Source: Sphingobacterium faecium (GTDB taxonomy: Bacteria; Bacteroidota; Bacteroidia; Sphingobacteriales; Sphingobacteriaceae). From it: a DNA stretch of 64,000 bases. Below the pieces are notes generated by a model. That model ran no database searches, was not told the origin of the DNA, and was given only the letters and a program-made list of their open reading frames with translations. The stretch covers positions 186,001 through 250,000 of the forward strand of contig NZ_QBKH01000004.1 in the NCBI RefSeq assembly GCF_003054045.1, in the 5' to 3' direction. Shown here one piece after another: positions 19,046 to 28,972 of this stretch. The position numbers and the translations under genes are program-made. Position 1 is the first letter of the stretch, and each line of letters begins with the position of its first letter.

Positions 19046-20323
19046 TTATAAATCTAAATTTAAGTCTTTAATTTTTCTGTACAAAGTTCTTTCCGAAATA
19101 CCCAGCTCCTGCGCTGCAGCTTTACGTTTACCGCGATGTTTTTTAAGCGCTTTCTTGATTAAATCAGATTCCTTCTCTGTTAAAGATAAAGACTCTTCCA
19201 CCTCTTCAGCATCTTGGGTATCATAATTTAAATATCCATCTTGACCGTTATTGCCTTTCATCACGTTAGGTTGATGAATAGTCAACGTTTGTGGAGAGGA
19301 TGTTAAATGATCTTGTAGGCGCTCTTTACTGGGTTCCACTTCTTGATAAAGACGATTGATATAAGGCGAATTTTCATCAAAAGTGGCAGGATTTACACCA
19401 TTTTGAATCAGTTCAACAACCAATTTTTTCAAATCGACCATATCCTTTTTCATATCAAAGAGCACTTTATACAAAAGATCACGTTCTGAAAAATCGTCTT
19501 TCCCATTTTGATTAGCCACTACAGCAGGAAGTGTCGAGCGACTTTCCGAAGGAAGATAATTTTGCAAAATGCGAGCATCAACTACGCGTTCCTTTTCAAG
19601 AACAGCAATTTGCTCGGCAATATTTTTCAACTGGCGCACGTTTCCAGGCCAACTATATGTCTTCAACAATTTTTGAGCATCCTCTGTCAATTGTACACTG
19701 GGAGATCGATATTTATCAGAGAAATCAACGACGAATTTTCTAAATAACAAATAAATATCCTCAGGTCTTTCACGTAACGATGGTATCCTTAGCGGCACTG
19801 TATTGAGCCTATAATATAAATCTTCTCGAAACTTACCGTTTTGGACGGCATTAAAGACCTCAACATTTGTTGCAGCAACAACGCGAACATTCGTTTTCTG
19901 TACTTTAGAAGATCCTACGCGGATATATTCTCCAGATTCTAAAACACGTAATAATCGTGCTTGAGTACCCAAAGGCAATTCTCCTACTTCATCCAAAAAG
20001 ATAGTCCCCCCATCAACAACCTCAAAATAGCCCTTTCGAGCCTCATGCGCTCCAGTAAAAGAGCCTTTCTCATGCCCAAACAATTCAGAATCAATTGTTC
20101 CTTCAGGAATAGCACCACAATTTACGGCAATAAAAGCACCATGCTTACGTGCACTTAATTGATGAATAATATGTGAAAAAACTTCCTTACCACTACCACT
20201 CTCACCTTGGATCAATACCGAAATGTCGGTAGGCGCTACTTGGCGAGCAATATCAATAGCTCTATTAAGCAAAGGCGAATTACCTATAATTCCAAATCGA
20301 TTCTTAATATCTTGATTATCCAT
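19046..20323 (-). CDS. Sigma-54-dependent transcriptional activator (AAA+, Fis HTH), no receiver domain
   Basis: 425-residue enhancer-binding protein. The AAA+ core begins almost at the N-terminus: Walker A GESGSGKE (40-47), the RpoN-contact loop GSFTGA (87-92, a variant of GAFTGA), Walker B GGTIFLDEVGEL (105-116), sensor R-finger region and PGNVRQLKN. A linker (about 255-375) follows, then a Fis-type HTH (KAAAQELGISERTLYRKIKD). There is no receiver or PAS domain, so activity may be set by expression or a partner. Located between miaB and lptE in one run, so it may be constitutively made with envelope genes. Targets not visible here. Confidence 0.92.
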   Translation of the reverse strand: MDNQDIKNRFGIIGNSPLLNRAIDIARQVAPTDISVLIQGESGSGKEVFSHIIHQLSARKHGAFIAVNCGAIPEGTIDSELFGHEKGSFTGAHEARKGYFEVVDGGTIFLDEVGELPLGTQARLLRVLESGEYIRVGSSKVQKTNVRVVAATNVEVFNAVQNGKFREDLYYRLNTVPLRIPSLRERPEDIYLLFRKFVVDFSDKYRSPSVQLTEDAQKLLKTYSWPGNVRQLKNIAEQIAVLEKERVVDARILQNYLPSESRSTLPAVVANQNGKDDFSERDLLYKVLFDMKKDMVDLKKLVVELIQNGVNPATFDENSPYINRLYQEVEPSKERLQDHLTSSPQTLTIHQPNVMKGNNGQDGYLNYDTQDAEEVEESLSLTEKESDLIKKALKKHRGKRKAAAQELGISERTLYRKIKDLNLDL

Positions 20324-20362
20324 CTTCTAAATTTAATAATAAAGACCTATATTAAATCCTAA

Positions 20363-21799
20363 TTAGTCAACTATTTTACCCAACAACGTAGCAGAAGTAC
20401 ATGACTCAATGAATACAGTAACATAATCACCAGCCTTAAAGCGCTCATCTACGGGGAAAATGGCCATCGCATTCTGATCATTACGACCAGCAAAATCTTT
20501 ATCCGAACGTTTTGAAAAACCCTCTATTAAAATGCGTTGGTTTTTACCTACAAACTGTTGTAAACGCTCAAAACTATGCGCTCTCTGTTTTGCAACAATT
20601 TCTGTTAAACGGCTTTTTTTAACTTCTTCAGGGATATCATCAGCATAACGTTTAGCAGCTAATGTCCCTGGACGCTCTGAATAAGCAAACATAAAAGCAT
20701 AATCATACTTGACATAATCCATCATACTGATCGTGTCTTGATGCTCTTCTTCCGTTTCAGTACAAAAACCGGTAATGATATCCGTTGAAATACCACATCC
20801 CGGAATAATGCGATTAATGGCATCGATACGGTTAATATACCATTCTCTATCATATGTACGGTTCATTAATTCAAGCACTCTCGAATTTCCAGACTGTACC
20901 GGTAAGTGAATATATTTACAAATATTATCATGATTTGCCATGGTATAAAGCACTTCGTCTGTGATATCTTTGGGATGTGAAGTAGAGAATCTCACACGCA
21001 ATAATGGATTAACCTCTGCTACTAGTGCCAATAGATTAGCAAAATTAACAGGCTCAATCGCATCCTGTCCCTCCACAGCAGGAGCTGTGTATTTATACGA
21101 ATCAACATTTTGTCCCAATAGAGTCACCTCGCGATATCCAGCATTAAATAGATCTTGTGCTTCTTTCACAATGGATTCAGCATCGCGGCTACGCTCTCTA
21201 CCTCTGGTAAATGGTACAACACAAAAAGAACACATATTATCACATCCACGCATGATCGATATAAATGCAGTAATACCATTTGTATTCAGACGAACAGGAT
21301 TAATATCAGCATAGGTTTCCTCACGAGATAGTAATACATTGACAGATCGATTACCACCATCAACCTGAGCGATTAAATTAGGTAAGTCGCGATAAGCATC
21401 AGGACCTACGACAACATCCACTAATTTTTCTTCTTCCAAAAATTTAGCTTTCAATCGTTCTGCCATACAACCTAATACCCCTACGATCATGCCTGGATTG
21501 CTTTTTTTTGCAAATTCAAACTCTTTCAATCGATTACGTACACGTTGCTCTGCATTTTCGCGAATAGAACAGGTATTGATAAATACAACATCTGCTTCTT
21601 GATAATTTTTTGTCGTTTCAAATCCATCTTCAAGTAAGATAGAAGCTACTATCTCACTATCCGAAAAGTTCATTTGACAACCATAACTCTCGATATATAA
21701 TTTACGTCCATGACCTTTCTCAACATTATTTTCAATTAATAATGCTTCACCTTGACGTGTTTCGTCATGTTCCTTAGTTGTATGCGTTAAATCTAACAT
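20363..21799 (-). CDS. miaB: tRNA-2-methylthio-N6-dimethylallyladenosine synthase
   Basis: 478-residue radical-SAM methylthiotransferase that converts i6A37 to ms2i6A37 in tRNAs. N-terminal MTTase domain holds the second 4Fe-4S cluster (C41, C77, C111); the radical-SAM cluster is [10 protein letters not shown] (C186, C190, C193); a TRAM domain is at the C-terminus (about 410-478). An extra 30 residues precede the MTTase domain, common in this phylum. Promoter box at 21820-21827. Starts the minus-strand run that ends with secG. Confidence 0.96.
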   Translation of the reverse strand: MLDLTHTTKEHDETRQGEALLIENNVEKGHGRKLYIESYGCQMNFSDSEIVASILLEDGFETTKNYQEADVVFINTCSIRENAEQRVRNRLKEFEFAKKSNPGMIVGVLGCMAERLKAKFLEEEKLVDVVVGPDAYRDLPNLIAQVDGGNRSVNVLLSREETYADINPVRLNTNGITAFISIMRGCDNMCSFCVVPFTRGRERSRDAESIVKEAQDLFNAGYREVTLLGQNVDSYKYTAPAVEGQDAIEPVNFANLLALVAEVNPLLRVRFSTSHPKDITDEVLYTMANHDNICKYIHLPVQSGNSRVLELMNRTYDREWYINRIDAINRIIPGCGISTDIITGFCTETEEEHQDTISMMDYVKYDYAFMFAYSERPGTLAAKRYADDIPEEVKKSRLTEIVAKQRAHSFERLQQFVGKNQRILIEGFSKRSDKDFAGRNDQNAMAIFPVDERFKAGDYVTVFIESCTSATLLGKIVD

Positions 21800-21819
21800 A
21801 GCTCAAAATTCAAAGACCA

Positions 21820-21827
21820 CAAAGTTA
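21820..21827 (-). promoter_or_regulatory. -7 promoter box for miaB
   Basis: TAACTTTG on the minus strand fits TAnnTTTG, 21 bases from the start codon. A TGACA-GTT-TGTCA dyad lies just upstream at 21847-21859. Confidence 0.5.
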
Positions 21828-21900
21828 GGAATAAATATTGGATTGATGACAGTTTGTCATATTAATATTGCACGTATATGAATATAACATCCAATAAAAA

Positions 21901-21925
21901 AAGCGCTGATGATCAATCAGCGCTT
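21901..21925 (-). terminator. Rho-independent terminator of the OmpA-like gene
   Basis: AAGCGCTGAT (21901-21910) with ATCAGCGCTT (21916-21925), loop GATCA, followed by five T on the minus strand. Confidence 0.85.
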
Positions 21926-21952
21926 CTATAATAATATAAATTATTTGAAGAC

Positions 21953-22639
21953 CTATTTAGCTTGGTTCTTAGCTTCTTGTTTCATTTGATTACCAGCAAC
22001 GATTACAATCTCTACACGACGATTTGCAGCACGACCCGCTTCAGTATCATTGCTCTCTAAAGGCTCTGAGAAATTTCTTCCTTCCGTACGAATACGAGAT
22101 GAAGCTAAACCTTGAGAAACAGCGAAAGCACGAACTGAATTTGCACGATTTTCAGAAACTTTTTGATTCGCATCTAAAGATCCAACATTATCTGTGTGAC
22201 CAATAACTAGGATATCTGTACCTTGCTCTTTATTTAAAGTTGCAACCAAGTTTTTAATATTTTCTCTTGCAGAAGCTTTCAAGTCAGACTTATTAAAATC
22301 AAATAAGATTCCTGAATCAAACTTCACAACAATACCTTCTCCTGCTTGTGTTACTTCAGCACCTTCAACAGTTTTAGCAATCTCTGCAGCTTGCTTATCC
22401 ATTTTCTTACCAATCAATACGCCAGCAGCGCCACCGATAGCAGCACCTGCAATAGTACCAATAGCAGTACTACCTGCTTTATTTCCTATTAATGCTCCTA
22501 AAGCACCACCCGCAACACCACCAATTACGCCACCTTTTGTTGTATTATTTGTATTTTGAATTGTTGAACAGCTTCCAAATAACATTGCTGATGTAGCCAC
22601 CGTAAGACCAAAAACAGCCAACTTCTTATTCATTTTCAT
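21953..22639 (-). CDS. OmpA-family lipoprotein with glycine-zipper segment
   Basis: 228 residues. Signal peptide with lipobox LFGSCS (Cys24) anchors it to a membrane; then a glycine-zipper region (about 36-75; GGVIGGVAGGALGALIGNKA) that may insert into or cross the membrane; then an OmpA-like peptidoglycan-binding domain (about 105-220) with IGHTDNVGS, NRANSVRAF and AANRRVEIVI. It probably tethers outer membrane to cell wall. Monocistronic, with terminator and a promoter box about 100 bases upstream of the start. Confidence 0.92.
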   Translation of the reverse strand: MKMNKKLAVFGLTVATSAMLFGSCSTIQNTNNTTKGGVIGGVAGGALGALIGNKAGSTAIGTIAGAAIGGAAGVLIGKKMDKQAAEIAKTVEGAEVTQAGEGIVVKFDSGILFDFNKSDLKASARENIKNLVATLNKEQGTDILVIGHTDNVGSLDANQKVSENRANSVRAFAVSQGLASSRIRTEGRNFSEPLESNDTEAGRAANRRVEIVIVAGNQMKQEAKNQAK

Positions 22640-22741
22640 AATTTTAATATCTAAAGTAATATTTTCTTGTATTCTATTTCAACATTAAACAAACCAAATG
22701 CCAAAAAACAAATATTAACCTGTGGGGGCTAATTTTAGTAA

Positions 22742-22749
22742 CAAAAATA
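22742..22749 (-). promoter_or_regulatory. Possible -7 box of the OmpA-like gene
   Basis: TATTTTTG on the minus strand; it would give a leader of about 100 bases. Confidence 0.3.
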
Positions 22750-22784
22750 TAGACAGAAATTGACAAGAGGAAAATTAAACCTCA

Positions 22785-23546
22785 TTATTTCTCTTGCGTT
22801 TTCACCTCAATATCTGGCAAAGTAAGCCCCTCAGGTCTTCCATTTTTATTAAAATCAACTAAAGAACGCTGTACATACTCTAGAAAGTCATAATGTTGCC
22901 AATGCTCCACTGTTTCATACGACGGTCTGTAAATACGCATAAAAGACTCCAAATCTTTATCATCTAATTTTGTTATTTCTCGAACAGCATCTTTAGAAAA
23001 AGCCTTATCAACCTCAAGTTGTCTTTTTTCACTGTCTAAAAAACGACCAAAACGCTTCGCATTCTTTGCTTCACGTCCGAAAAGATTATAGAGAGCAGTA
23101 GCAGGACTAGCGAGATAAGTACCAAATTTATTATTACCTCCGTTATAGACGCCTTTTTTTTGATAATCCCGCATCGCCTCATTTAACTCTGCTTCCTTCG
23201 TCTTCCGTTCAATAATAACCGTTTCCAATTTAATTCCAGGTTGGAGCTCCACATAGAAATCTTTCAAATCTCCTATTAAAGTTTTAGCTTCCGAATACCC
23301 AACTTTTGAGAAAGACAAACTATCACCAATAGAAGCCTCAATTAAAAACACACCAAAAGAATTGGAAACAACAGATTTTTTTGTTCTAATATTTAATACA
23401 TTCACATCAGGAAGACGTAAAGAAGTACCCTTTTCAAACACCATCCCCGAAATGCGCTGTATTTGTTGTGCATAAACATGTGTTCCCGAAAAAAACAAGA
23501 ACACCAAGCTTAGGATGCTGATATGGCAAATTAATTTTCTATACAT
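22785..23546 (-). CDS. Secreted protein with carboxypeptidase-regulatory-like domain, function unknown
   Basis: 253 residues. Signal peptide 1-26 (FLFFSGTHVYAQ), then a CarboxypepD_reg-like beta-sandwich (about 28-105; ISGMVFEKGTSLRLPDVNVL, SFSKVGYSEAKT), the same module found at the front of TonB receptors, but here with no plug or barrel. The rest (about 110-253) is helical and charged (AKRFGRFLDSEKRQLEVDKA). This arrangement is common among conserved Bacteroidota proteins of unknown role, presumably periplasmic. Confidence 0.75.
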   Translation of the reverse strand: MYRKLICHISILSLVFLFFSGTHVYAQQIQRISGMVFEKGTSLRLPDVNVLNIRTKKSVVSNSFGVFLIEASIGDSLSFSKVGYSEAKTLIGDLKDFYVELQPGIKLETVIIERKTKEAELNEAMRDYQKKGVYNGGNNKFGTYLASPATALYNLFGREAKNAKRFGRFLDSEKRQLEVDKAFSKDAVREITKLDDKDLESFMRIYRPSYETVEHWQHYDFLEYVQRSLVDFNKNGRPEGLTLPDIEVKTQEK

Positions 23547-23611
23547 ATATTAATAAAAGTAATCATTGTTTGACATATCATATGTTAAAAAAGTTTAAAT
23601 ATTTAAGATGC

Positions 23612-24007
23612 TTACTTATACGGATAGAAGACAAAATTTGCTCCTTCTGGCACCACAACAAACAAACACATAAAGTCTTGAGCACGCTTATATTTTTTTA
23701 TAAATGCATCCTTTCTATCTTCTTTAATAATGTTTGACTCGACAAACTCTTCAAAAGTTGAAGCATTGATACTCCAGTTTGTTTTAAGTTCCACATGATC
23801 AAGAATTAGCTCACCGACATTCACGACATGCTGGTGGGCAATAAAAATGGGATAAGCAGACAATCCCTCAGCCATGATTTCTAGCGATATTTCTTTGATT
23901 GAATCACTATAATAATCCAAATCGATCTTTAAACTTTTTAGAGGACTTGATTTTTGGCTTTCATCTTCACTATTTTTCGATGCTCCAAACCATTCTTCCA
24001 TTTCCAT
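23612..24007 (-). CDS. Conserved protein of unknown function
   Basis: 131 residues, cytoplasmic by lack of signal or membrane segment. Starts with an acidic polar stretch, then alternating strands and helices (LKIDLDYYSDSIKEISLEIM, FIKKYKRAQDFMCLFVVVPE) ending FVFYPYK. I do not recognise a family. The stop-to-start order is rlmD then this gene, 3 bases apart, so it is cotranscribed with rlmD. Confidence 0.65.
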   Translation of the reverse strand: MEMEEWFGASKNSEDESQKSSPLKSLKIDLDYYSDSIKEISLEIMAEGLSAYPIFIAHQHVVNVGELILDHVELKTNWSINASTFEEFVESNIIKEDRKDAFIKKYKRAQDFMCLFVVVPEGANFVFYPYK

Positions 24008-24010
24008 AGT

Positions 24011-25420
24011 TTATCCCTTTAGTTTTAATAAAACAACATTTTCGACGTGCTGTGTATGCGGAAACATATCAACAGGTTTTATCCGAACCACATCATATTT
24101 CTCAGCCAACAATGTCAAATCGCGTGCCTGAGTTGCCGCATTACAACTTACATAAACGATTTTAGGAGCCTCCATTTCTAATAATCTTGCCACCACATCA
24201 GTATGCATGCCCGCACGAGGAGGATCAGTGATCACTACATCAGGCTTACCATGCTGCGCGATAAAATGAGCTGTTAACACATCCTTCATATCGCCAGCGT
24301 AAAATTTGGTGTTTTTAACACCATTAATCTCAGAATTGATTTTTGCATCCTCAATAGCTGAAGGCACATATTCCACACCAACTACTTCTTTTGCGTATTT
24401 AGCAACAAAGTTGGCGATCGTACCCGCACCTGTATACAAATCATAAACAAGCTCGTGACCAGACAATCCTGCAAAATCTCTCGTTATTTTATATAATTCA
24501 TAAGCTTGCGCCGAATTTGTCTGATAGAATGATTTTGGTCCGACTTTAAACTTAAGACCTTCCATTTCTTCATAAATGAAATCACGACCGTTGTAGATCT
24601 CTATTTCCTGATCGAAAATAGTATCGTTCTTTTTCTGATTAATAATATAAAGAAGAGAAGTTATTGACGGAAATTTTTCTTGAATGAAAGACATGAGCAA
24701 TTCCACCTGTCCTTCTTCTGGATAAGCAAATACCACGATCACCATTAATTCGCCTGTTGAAGAAATACGAATGATTAAATTCCGCAATACGCCACTATGT
24801 CCTCGCAAATCATAAAAAGAAATATCATTTGCTATAGCAAACTCGCGCACGCTATTGCGCAATACATTTGAGGGATCTTCTTGTAAGTAGCAATGGTTAA
24901 CATTCAAAATCTTATCAAATCTGCCTGGTACGTGAAATCCAAGAGCATCCATATTCATCCCGTCCACATTATCATCAACAGAAGTCAACCATTTCTTATT
25001 TGAAAACGTATATTCCAATTTGTTACGATAATATTCGGTTTGTCCAGAAGCCAATATGGGTTCCATAGACGAAGTATCCACTTTGCCTATACGTGTAAGC
25101 GCATTTTCGACAGACTGTTGTTTAAACAATAGTTGCGCATCATACGTCATATGCTGCCATTTACATCCACCGCACACTCCAAAATGCTCACAGAAAGGTT
25201 CAACACGGTGTTCAGAAGCTTTCTTCAATGTCTGAATACGACCTTCACCAAAACTTTTCTTTTTACGCAGTAATTCCACATCAACCACATCACCTGGAAT
25301 TGCTTTTTCTACAAACAATACCAATTCATCTGTTTTACCAACACCCTTGCCTTCTTCTGCAATATCAATAATCTCGATATCGTTGAAAACTAATCTTTCT
25401 TGTGAACTTTTTCTTCTCAT
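24011..25420 (-). CDS. rlmD: 23S rRNA (uracil-5)-methyltransferase, RlmD/RumA type
   Basis: 469-residue SAM-dependent methyltransferase of the TrmA/RumA family. N-terminal TRAM domain (about 12-65), 4Fe-4S cysteines C77, C83, C86 (CEHFGVCGGC) and C177, then a Rossmann methyltransferase domain (VYDLYTGAGTIANFVA, VITDPPRAGM) and the catalytic-cysteine motif YVSCNAATQARDL. Orthology to RlmD (U1939) rather than RlmC is inferred from the TRAM plus Fe-S layout. A -7 box 8 bases before the start predicts a very short leader. Confidence 0.9.
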   Translation of the reverse strand: MRRKSSQERLVFNDIEIIDIAEEGKGVGKTDELVLFVEKAIPGDVVDVELLRKKKSFGEGRIQTLKKASEHRVEPFCEHFGVCGGCKWQHMTYDAQLLFKQQSVENALTRIGKVDTSSMEPILASGQTEYYRNKLEYTFSNKKWLTSVDDNVDGMNMDALGFHVPGRFDKILNVNHCYLQEDPSNVLRNSVREFAIANDISFYDLRGHSGVLRNLIIRISSTGELMVIVVFAYPEEGQVELLMSFIQEKFPSITSLLYIINQKKNDTIFDQEIEIYNGRDFIYEEMEGLKFKVGPKSFYQTNSAQAYELYKITRDFAGLSGHELVYDLYTGAGTIANFVAKYAKEVVGVEYVPSAIEDAKINSEINGVKNTKFYAGDMKDVLTAHFIAQHGKPDVVITDPPRAGMHTDVVARLLEMEAPKIVYVSCNAATQARDLTLLAEKYDVVRIKPVDMFPHTQHVENVVLLKLKG

Positions 25421-25427
25421 ATTGGCG

Positions 25428-25435
25428 CAAAATTA
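25428..25435 (-). promoter_or_regulatory. -7 promoter box for rlmD, nearly leaderless
   Basis: TAATTTTG on the minus strand; its G is 8 bases from the A of the start codon. Confidence 0.5.
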
Positions 25436-25454
25436 CGCTTTTTTGATCAGAATT

Positions 25455-26030
25455 TTAATGAATAGTTGCGTGAACTAAATAAGGAAGAATTTCCTTTTGG
25501 AAAGAAATGAAATTTTTACGCACATCAGCTTCTGTAACGGCTGTAAATGCAAATGAGAAAACAATATTTTTACTTGTTTTAATTAAGAAAGTCAACTTCT
25601 TTTCAGGAATAGAAGCGGCAATATTATCATGCTGAATAAATGAGCTAAGTAATAAAAGCTCTAGGTCATCAGATAATGTTTTTAAATATTCCTGCGCATT
25701 TGCAGACTCACGAATAAACTCCCAACCTACAAACTCATTACACACCGTATAAGTCAAACGGCTAACTTTGAGAATGGTGTTTCCAAGAAAAACTGCCAAG
25801 TCTTCTTCACCCACATTTTTTTTTAAGATATCCTTGACATTCTCTTGAATATATTCCATCAAGATCGCATGTAGAATTAATTCTTTACTATCAAAGTATT
25901 TATAAAATGTAGCTTTAGCCACATTTGCCCGTTTTGCCAACTCATTCACACTGGTTTTATTATAACCATACTTGCGAAATAGCTCTCGAGCAGCCCTTTT
26001 GATAGATTCAATAATTTTCTCCGCTTCCAT
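25455..26030 (-). CDS. TetR/AcrR family transcriptional regulator
   Basis: 191 residues. The N-terminal helix-turn-helix is clear: ARELFRKYGYNKTSVNELAK followed by RANVAKATFYKYFDSKELIL (about 13-53). The C-terminal ligand-binding helices are diverged, as usual, so the inducer is unknown. Lies alone between rlmD and pheS on the same strand; no efflux pump or other obvious target adjoins it. Confidence 0.92.
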   Translation of the reverse strand: MEAEKIIESIKRAARELFRKYGYNKTSVNELAKRANVAKATFYKYFDSKELILHAILMEYIQENVKDILKKNVGEEDLAVFLGNTILKVSRLTYTVCNEFVGWEFIRESANAQEYLKTLSDDLELLLLSSFIQHDNIAASIPEKKLTFLIKTSKNIVFSFAFTAVTEADVRKNFISFQKEILPYLVHATIH

Positions 26031-26144
26031 AATAATTAGCTTGAAAAATTAAGTGGAGAAATTAGACGGCACATGACCGGTTGATTTAGCCAATAAATAT
26101 AAATGGATCCATTAGCGAGAATACATTTTTGGTTAGAAAAAAGA

Positions 26145-26203
26145 ATCACATTACCTACTCGTTCTGTAAGCAATCGCTTGACAAAAACCGTAAGTAATGT
26201 GAT
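26145..26203. repeat. 10-base inverted repeat in the pheS-tetR gap
   Basis: ATCACATTAC (26145-26154) and GTAATGTGAT (26194-26203) are perfect reverse complements separated by 39 bases. It could be an operator pair, e.g. for the TetR regulator whose gene starts about 115 bases downstream on the minus strand, or part of the pheS 3' end. Confidence 0.35.
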
Positions 26204-26227
26204 AAAATAAAGTATTCTTTCTAACAT

Positions 26228-27265
26228 CTAAATGATTTCACTTTCAAATTGAGATAAGAATCTCACGTCATTCTCAGAGAATAATCTTAAATCTTTAATC
26301 TCGTATTTCAAATTGGTCACACGTTCAATACCCATACCAAATGCAAATCCAGAATATTTTGTACTATCAATACCGCAGTTCTCTAAAACGTTTGGATCAA
26401 CCATACCACAACCTAATATTTCTACCCATCCTGAATATTTACATAACTGACAACCTGCACCTTTACAAATTGTACATGAAATATCCATTTCAGCAGAAGG
26501 TTCTGTAAAAGGGAAATAAGAAGGACGGAAGCGCACTTTCGTACCCTCTCCATATAATTCTTGAACAAAGTGAAACAATGTTTGTTTTAAATCAGCAAAA
26601 GAAACATGCTCATCTACATAAAGTCCTTCAACTTGGTGAAAGAAACAATGCGCACGAGAAGAAATCGCTTCATTACGATACACACGCCCTGGCATAATAG
26701 CACGGAAAGGTGGCTTGCCAGCCTCCATTAAACGAACCTGAACAGATGATGTGTGCGTCCTTAAAGTGATATCATTGCCTTCTTGTTTCTTAATAAAAAA
26801 CGTATCTTGCATATCGCGAGCAGGATGTTCCGGCGGAAAATTCAACGCCGAAAAATTATGCCAATCATCTTCAATTTCAGGACCTTCTGAAACAATAAAA
26901 CCTAGTTTCTTAAAGATCTCAACGATCTCTTTGCGAGCTAAAGAAAGTGGATGACGAGATCCTAATTTAAGACCTTGACCAGGCAAAGTAAGATCACCTT
27001 CACTTTTTTGAACCTGTGCTTTACTTGCTCCAAATTTTTCCTGAGCCTCTTGGTAAGTTCTTTCAGCAAATTGTTTAAACTCATTCAATACCATACCTAA
27101 AACACGTTTCTCTTCTATAGAAACCGTTTTAAATTCATCAAACAAATTTTTAACAATACCTTTTGAAACTAAAAATTTCAATCTGAAATTTTCTACATCA
27201 GCTGAAGAAGTCGGGGCAAATTGCTTAATTTCCTCAGTATACTGCGTTATTTTATCTTGCAACAT
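26228..27265 (-). CDS. pheS: Phenylalanine-tRNA ligase alpha subunit
   Basis: 345-residue catalytic subunit of the alpha2-beta2 synthetase that charges tRNA-Phe. N-terminal coiled-coil (about 1-85), class II core with HPLSLARKEIVEIFKKLGF, TSSVQVRLME, motif 2 RAIMPGRVYRNEAISSRAHC and motif 3 GFAFGMGIERV. pheT is not adjacent, as is common in this phylum. Promoter box 8 bases before the start. Confidence 0.97.
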   Translation of the reverse strand: MLQDKITQYTEEIKQFAPTSSADVENFRLKFLVSKGIVKNLFDEFKTVSIEEKRVLGMVLNEFKQFAERTYQEAQEKFGASKAQVQKSEGDLTLPGQGLKLGSRHPLSLARKEIVEIFKKLGFIVSEGPEIEDDWHNFSALNFPPEHPARDMQDTFFIKKQEGNDITLRTHTSSVQVRLMEAGKPPFRAIMPGRVYRNEAISSRAHCFFHQVEGLYVDEHVSFADLKQTLFHFVQELYGEGTKVRFRPSYFPFTEPSAEMDISCTICKGAGCQLCKYSGWVEILGCGMVDPNVLENCGIDSTKYSGFAFGMGIERVTNLKYEIKDLRLFSENDVRFLSQFESEII

Positions 27266-27272
27266 AATTATT

Positions 27273-27280
27273 CAAAGATA
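27273..27280 (-). promoter_or_regulatory. -7 promoter box for pheS, nearly leaderless
   Basis: TATCTTTG on the minus strand, exact TAnnTTTG; its G is 8 bases from the A of the start codon. Confidence 0.55.
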
Positions 27281-27362
27281 CACCAAAATATTATAAAAGA
27301 TAAAGGGTTTTCATAAGAGAACTTGAAATTTATTCACTCGGCTCAAAAAATAATGACAAAAA

Positions 27363-27390
27363 AAGAGCATCACTTTTGAATGATGCTCTT
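27363..27390 (-). terminator. Rho-independent terminator of ssb
   Basis: AAGAGCATCA (27363-27372) with TGATGCTCTT (27381-27390), followed on the minus strand by a T run. Confidence 0.88.
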
Positions 27391-27410
27391 CTTAAAAACA
27401 AATATTAAGA

Positions 27411-27854
27411 CTAAAACGGTAGCGGATCACTATCGTTTTCATTTTCTGTAAAATCAACCTCGATTTCCTTATTTTCTATTTTTTCAGCATGTGTTTGCGC
27501 TGGAGCAGCAGTAGGTTCAAAATCTGATTTTCGACCTAATAATGTAAAATTCTCTGCGACAATTTCTGTTGAATAACGTCTTATTCCTTCTTTATCTTCA
27601 TAGGAACGCGTTCGTAATCGTCCCTCAATATATACCAATTTTCCTTTTGTCAGATACTTTGCGGCTACATCTGCTAATCCGCGCCACAGGACAACTGTAT
27701 GCCACTCCGTTTGCTCTACTCTTTTCCCATCCCTATTAAAATTCTCTGATGTTGCTAATGGAAAACTCGCAACAGAGACATTATTATCTAAATATCTAAT
27801 TTCTGGATCTTTGCCTAAATGGCCTACTAGAATAACTTTGTTGACTCCTGACAT
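27411..27854 (-). CDS. ssb: Single-stranded DNA-binding protein
   Basis: 147 residues. OB-fold at 1-110 ([53 protein letters not shown]), then a short flexible acidic tail ending DSDPLPF, the partner-binding tip. Shorter than E. coli SSB because of a short linker. It follows mutY by 18 bases on the same strand; both act in DNA repair. Confidence 0.96.
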   Translation of the reverse strand: MSGVNKVILVGHLGKDPEIRYLDNNVSVASFPLATSENFNRDGKRVEQTEWHTVVLWRGLADVAAKYLTKGKLVYIEGRLRTRSYEDKEGIRRYSTEIVAENFTLLGRKSDFEPTAAPAQTHAEKIENKEIEVDFTENENDSDPLPF

Positions 27855-27872
27855 AATATTAAAGTTGTTTGG

Positions 27873-28922
27873 TTATAATTTAGCTGTTTCTAAAAAAGAA
27901 AAAATGAGCTTATGTTTAGCTAATTTATCCAAATCTTTTAATAAAACATAATTCCAATTTATTTTTTTTCGTTCCAAACCTCTAGGATCTAATAACCTAT
28001 AGAAAGTAGCATATATATGTTGATGACTCAAAATATGTTTTTTATTCGTCTGCAACAACGTGAGCTGGACCTCCGATCCGAATATGTCCAAAAACTCTTG
28101 ATGAGCAGCTATGGACATCCCCTCAAGAGCTTCGCTTGTTTCAATCATAGGAAACTCATATAAATTTTCCCAAACATCCGACGCACCTCGCTTAGACATC
28201 AAAATCTCTTCATCCCGCTGAATAATAAAGTAATGAAAATAACGATTTCTACTTTTTTTAGCTTTTATTTTCACAGGCAGATCAGCGATCACATCATTTA
28301 CTTTTGCATAGCAATCCAATTGAAGTTCGCATTGTTGACACAGTGGAGACTTTGGTTTACACTGTAATGCCCCAAAATCCATAATTGCTTGATTATACAA
28401 AGCGGGATAAGTACGGTCTAAATTTTCTTTAGCTAATTGGCTAAAGATCTTTTTACCTGCAGGAGTATTTATAGGTGTATCAATCCCAAAATATCGAGCG
28501 AGTACACGAAATACATTACCATCTAAAACAGCCTGAGCCTCATCATTAGAAAAAGAAGAAATTGCCGCCGCAGTATATTCGCCAATTCCAGGCAGCTTGA
28601 TCAATTCATCATAGGCCTTAGGAAATTCACCCTGATATTCATCACGCACGATGCCAGCAGCCTTATGCATATTTCTTCCACGAGAATAGTAGCCCAAGCC
28701 TTGCCATAAGTGCAAAATATCATCTTCCGAAGCATTCGCAAAAGACAACACATCAGGGTAACGCTCCACAAAGCGTAAGTAATAAGGCATCCCCTGCTCT
28801 ACCCGAGTTTGCTGTAAAATAATTTCCGATAGCCAGATTTTATAAGGATCCCGTGTATTTCGCCAAGGTAAATCACGTTGATGTTCATGATACCACTCTA
28901 TTATTTTCTTCGCAAATGACAT
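27873..28922 (-). CDS. mutY: A/G-specific adenine DNA glycosylase
   Basis: 349-residue base-excision enzyme that removes adenine opposite 8-oxoguanine. Catalytic residues E33 (WLSEIILQQTRV) and D134 (AVLDGNVFRVLAR) are intact, with the helix-hairpin-helix LPGIGEYTAAAISS (110-123) and the 4Fe-4S cysteines C188, C195, C198, C204. The C-terminal half (about 225-345) is the Nudix-like domain that reads 8-oxoG. In operon with ssb. Confidence 0.97.
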   Translation of the reverse strand: MSFAKKIIEWYHEHQRDLPWRNTRDPYKIWLSEIILQQTRVEQGMPYYLRFVERYPDVLSFANASEDDILHLWQGLGYYSRGRNMHKAAGIVRDEYQGEFPKAYDELIKLPGIGEYTAAAISSFSNDEAQAVLDGNVFRVLARYFGIDTPINTPAGKKIFSQLAKENLDRTYPALYNQAIMDFGALQCKPKSPLCQQCELQLDCYAKVNDVIADLPVKIKAKKSRNRYFHYFIIQRDEEILMSKRGASDVWENLYEFPMIETSEALEGMSIAAHQEFLDIFGSEVQLTLLQTNKKHILSHQHIYATFYRLLDPRGLERKKINWNYVLLKDLDKLAKHKLIFSFLETAKL

Positions 28923-28972
28923 CCTGCAAAATTGCGCTTTTTTAAAGCATCTATCAAATTATTCCATCGCAA

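Noticed and set aside
26036..26227. A 63-codon minus-strand frame between pheS and the TetR gene
   Set aside because: It fills the gap by chance, has no family resemblance and no start signal. The inverted repeat in it is better explained as regulatory.
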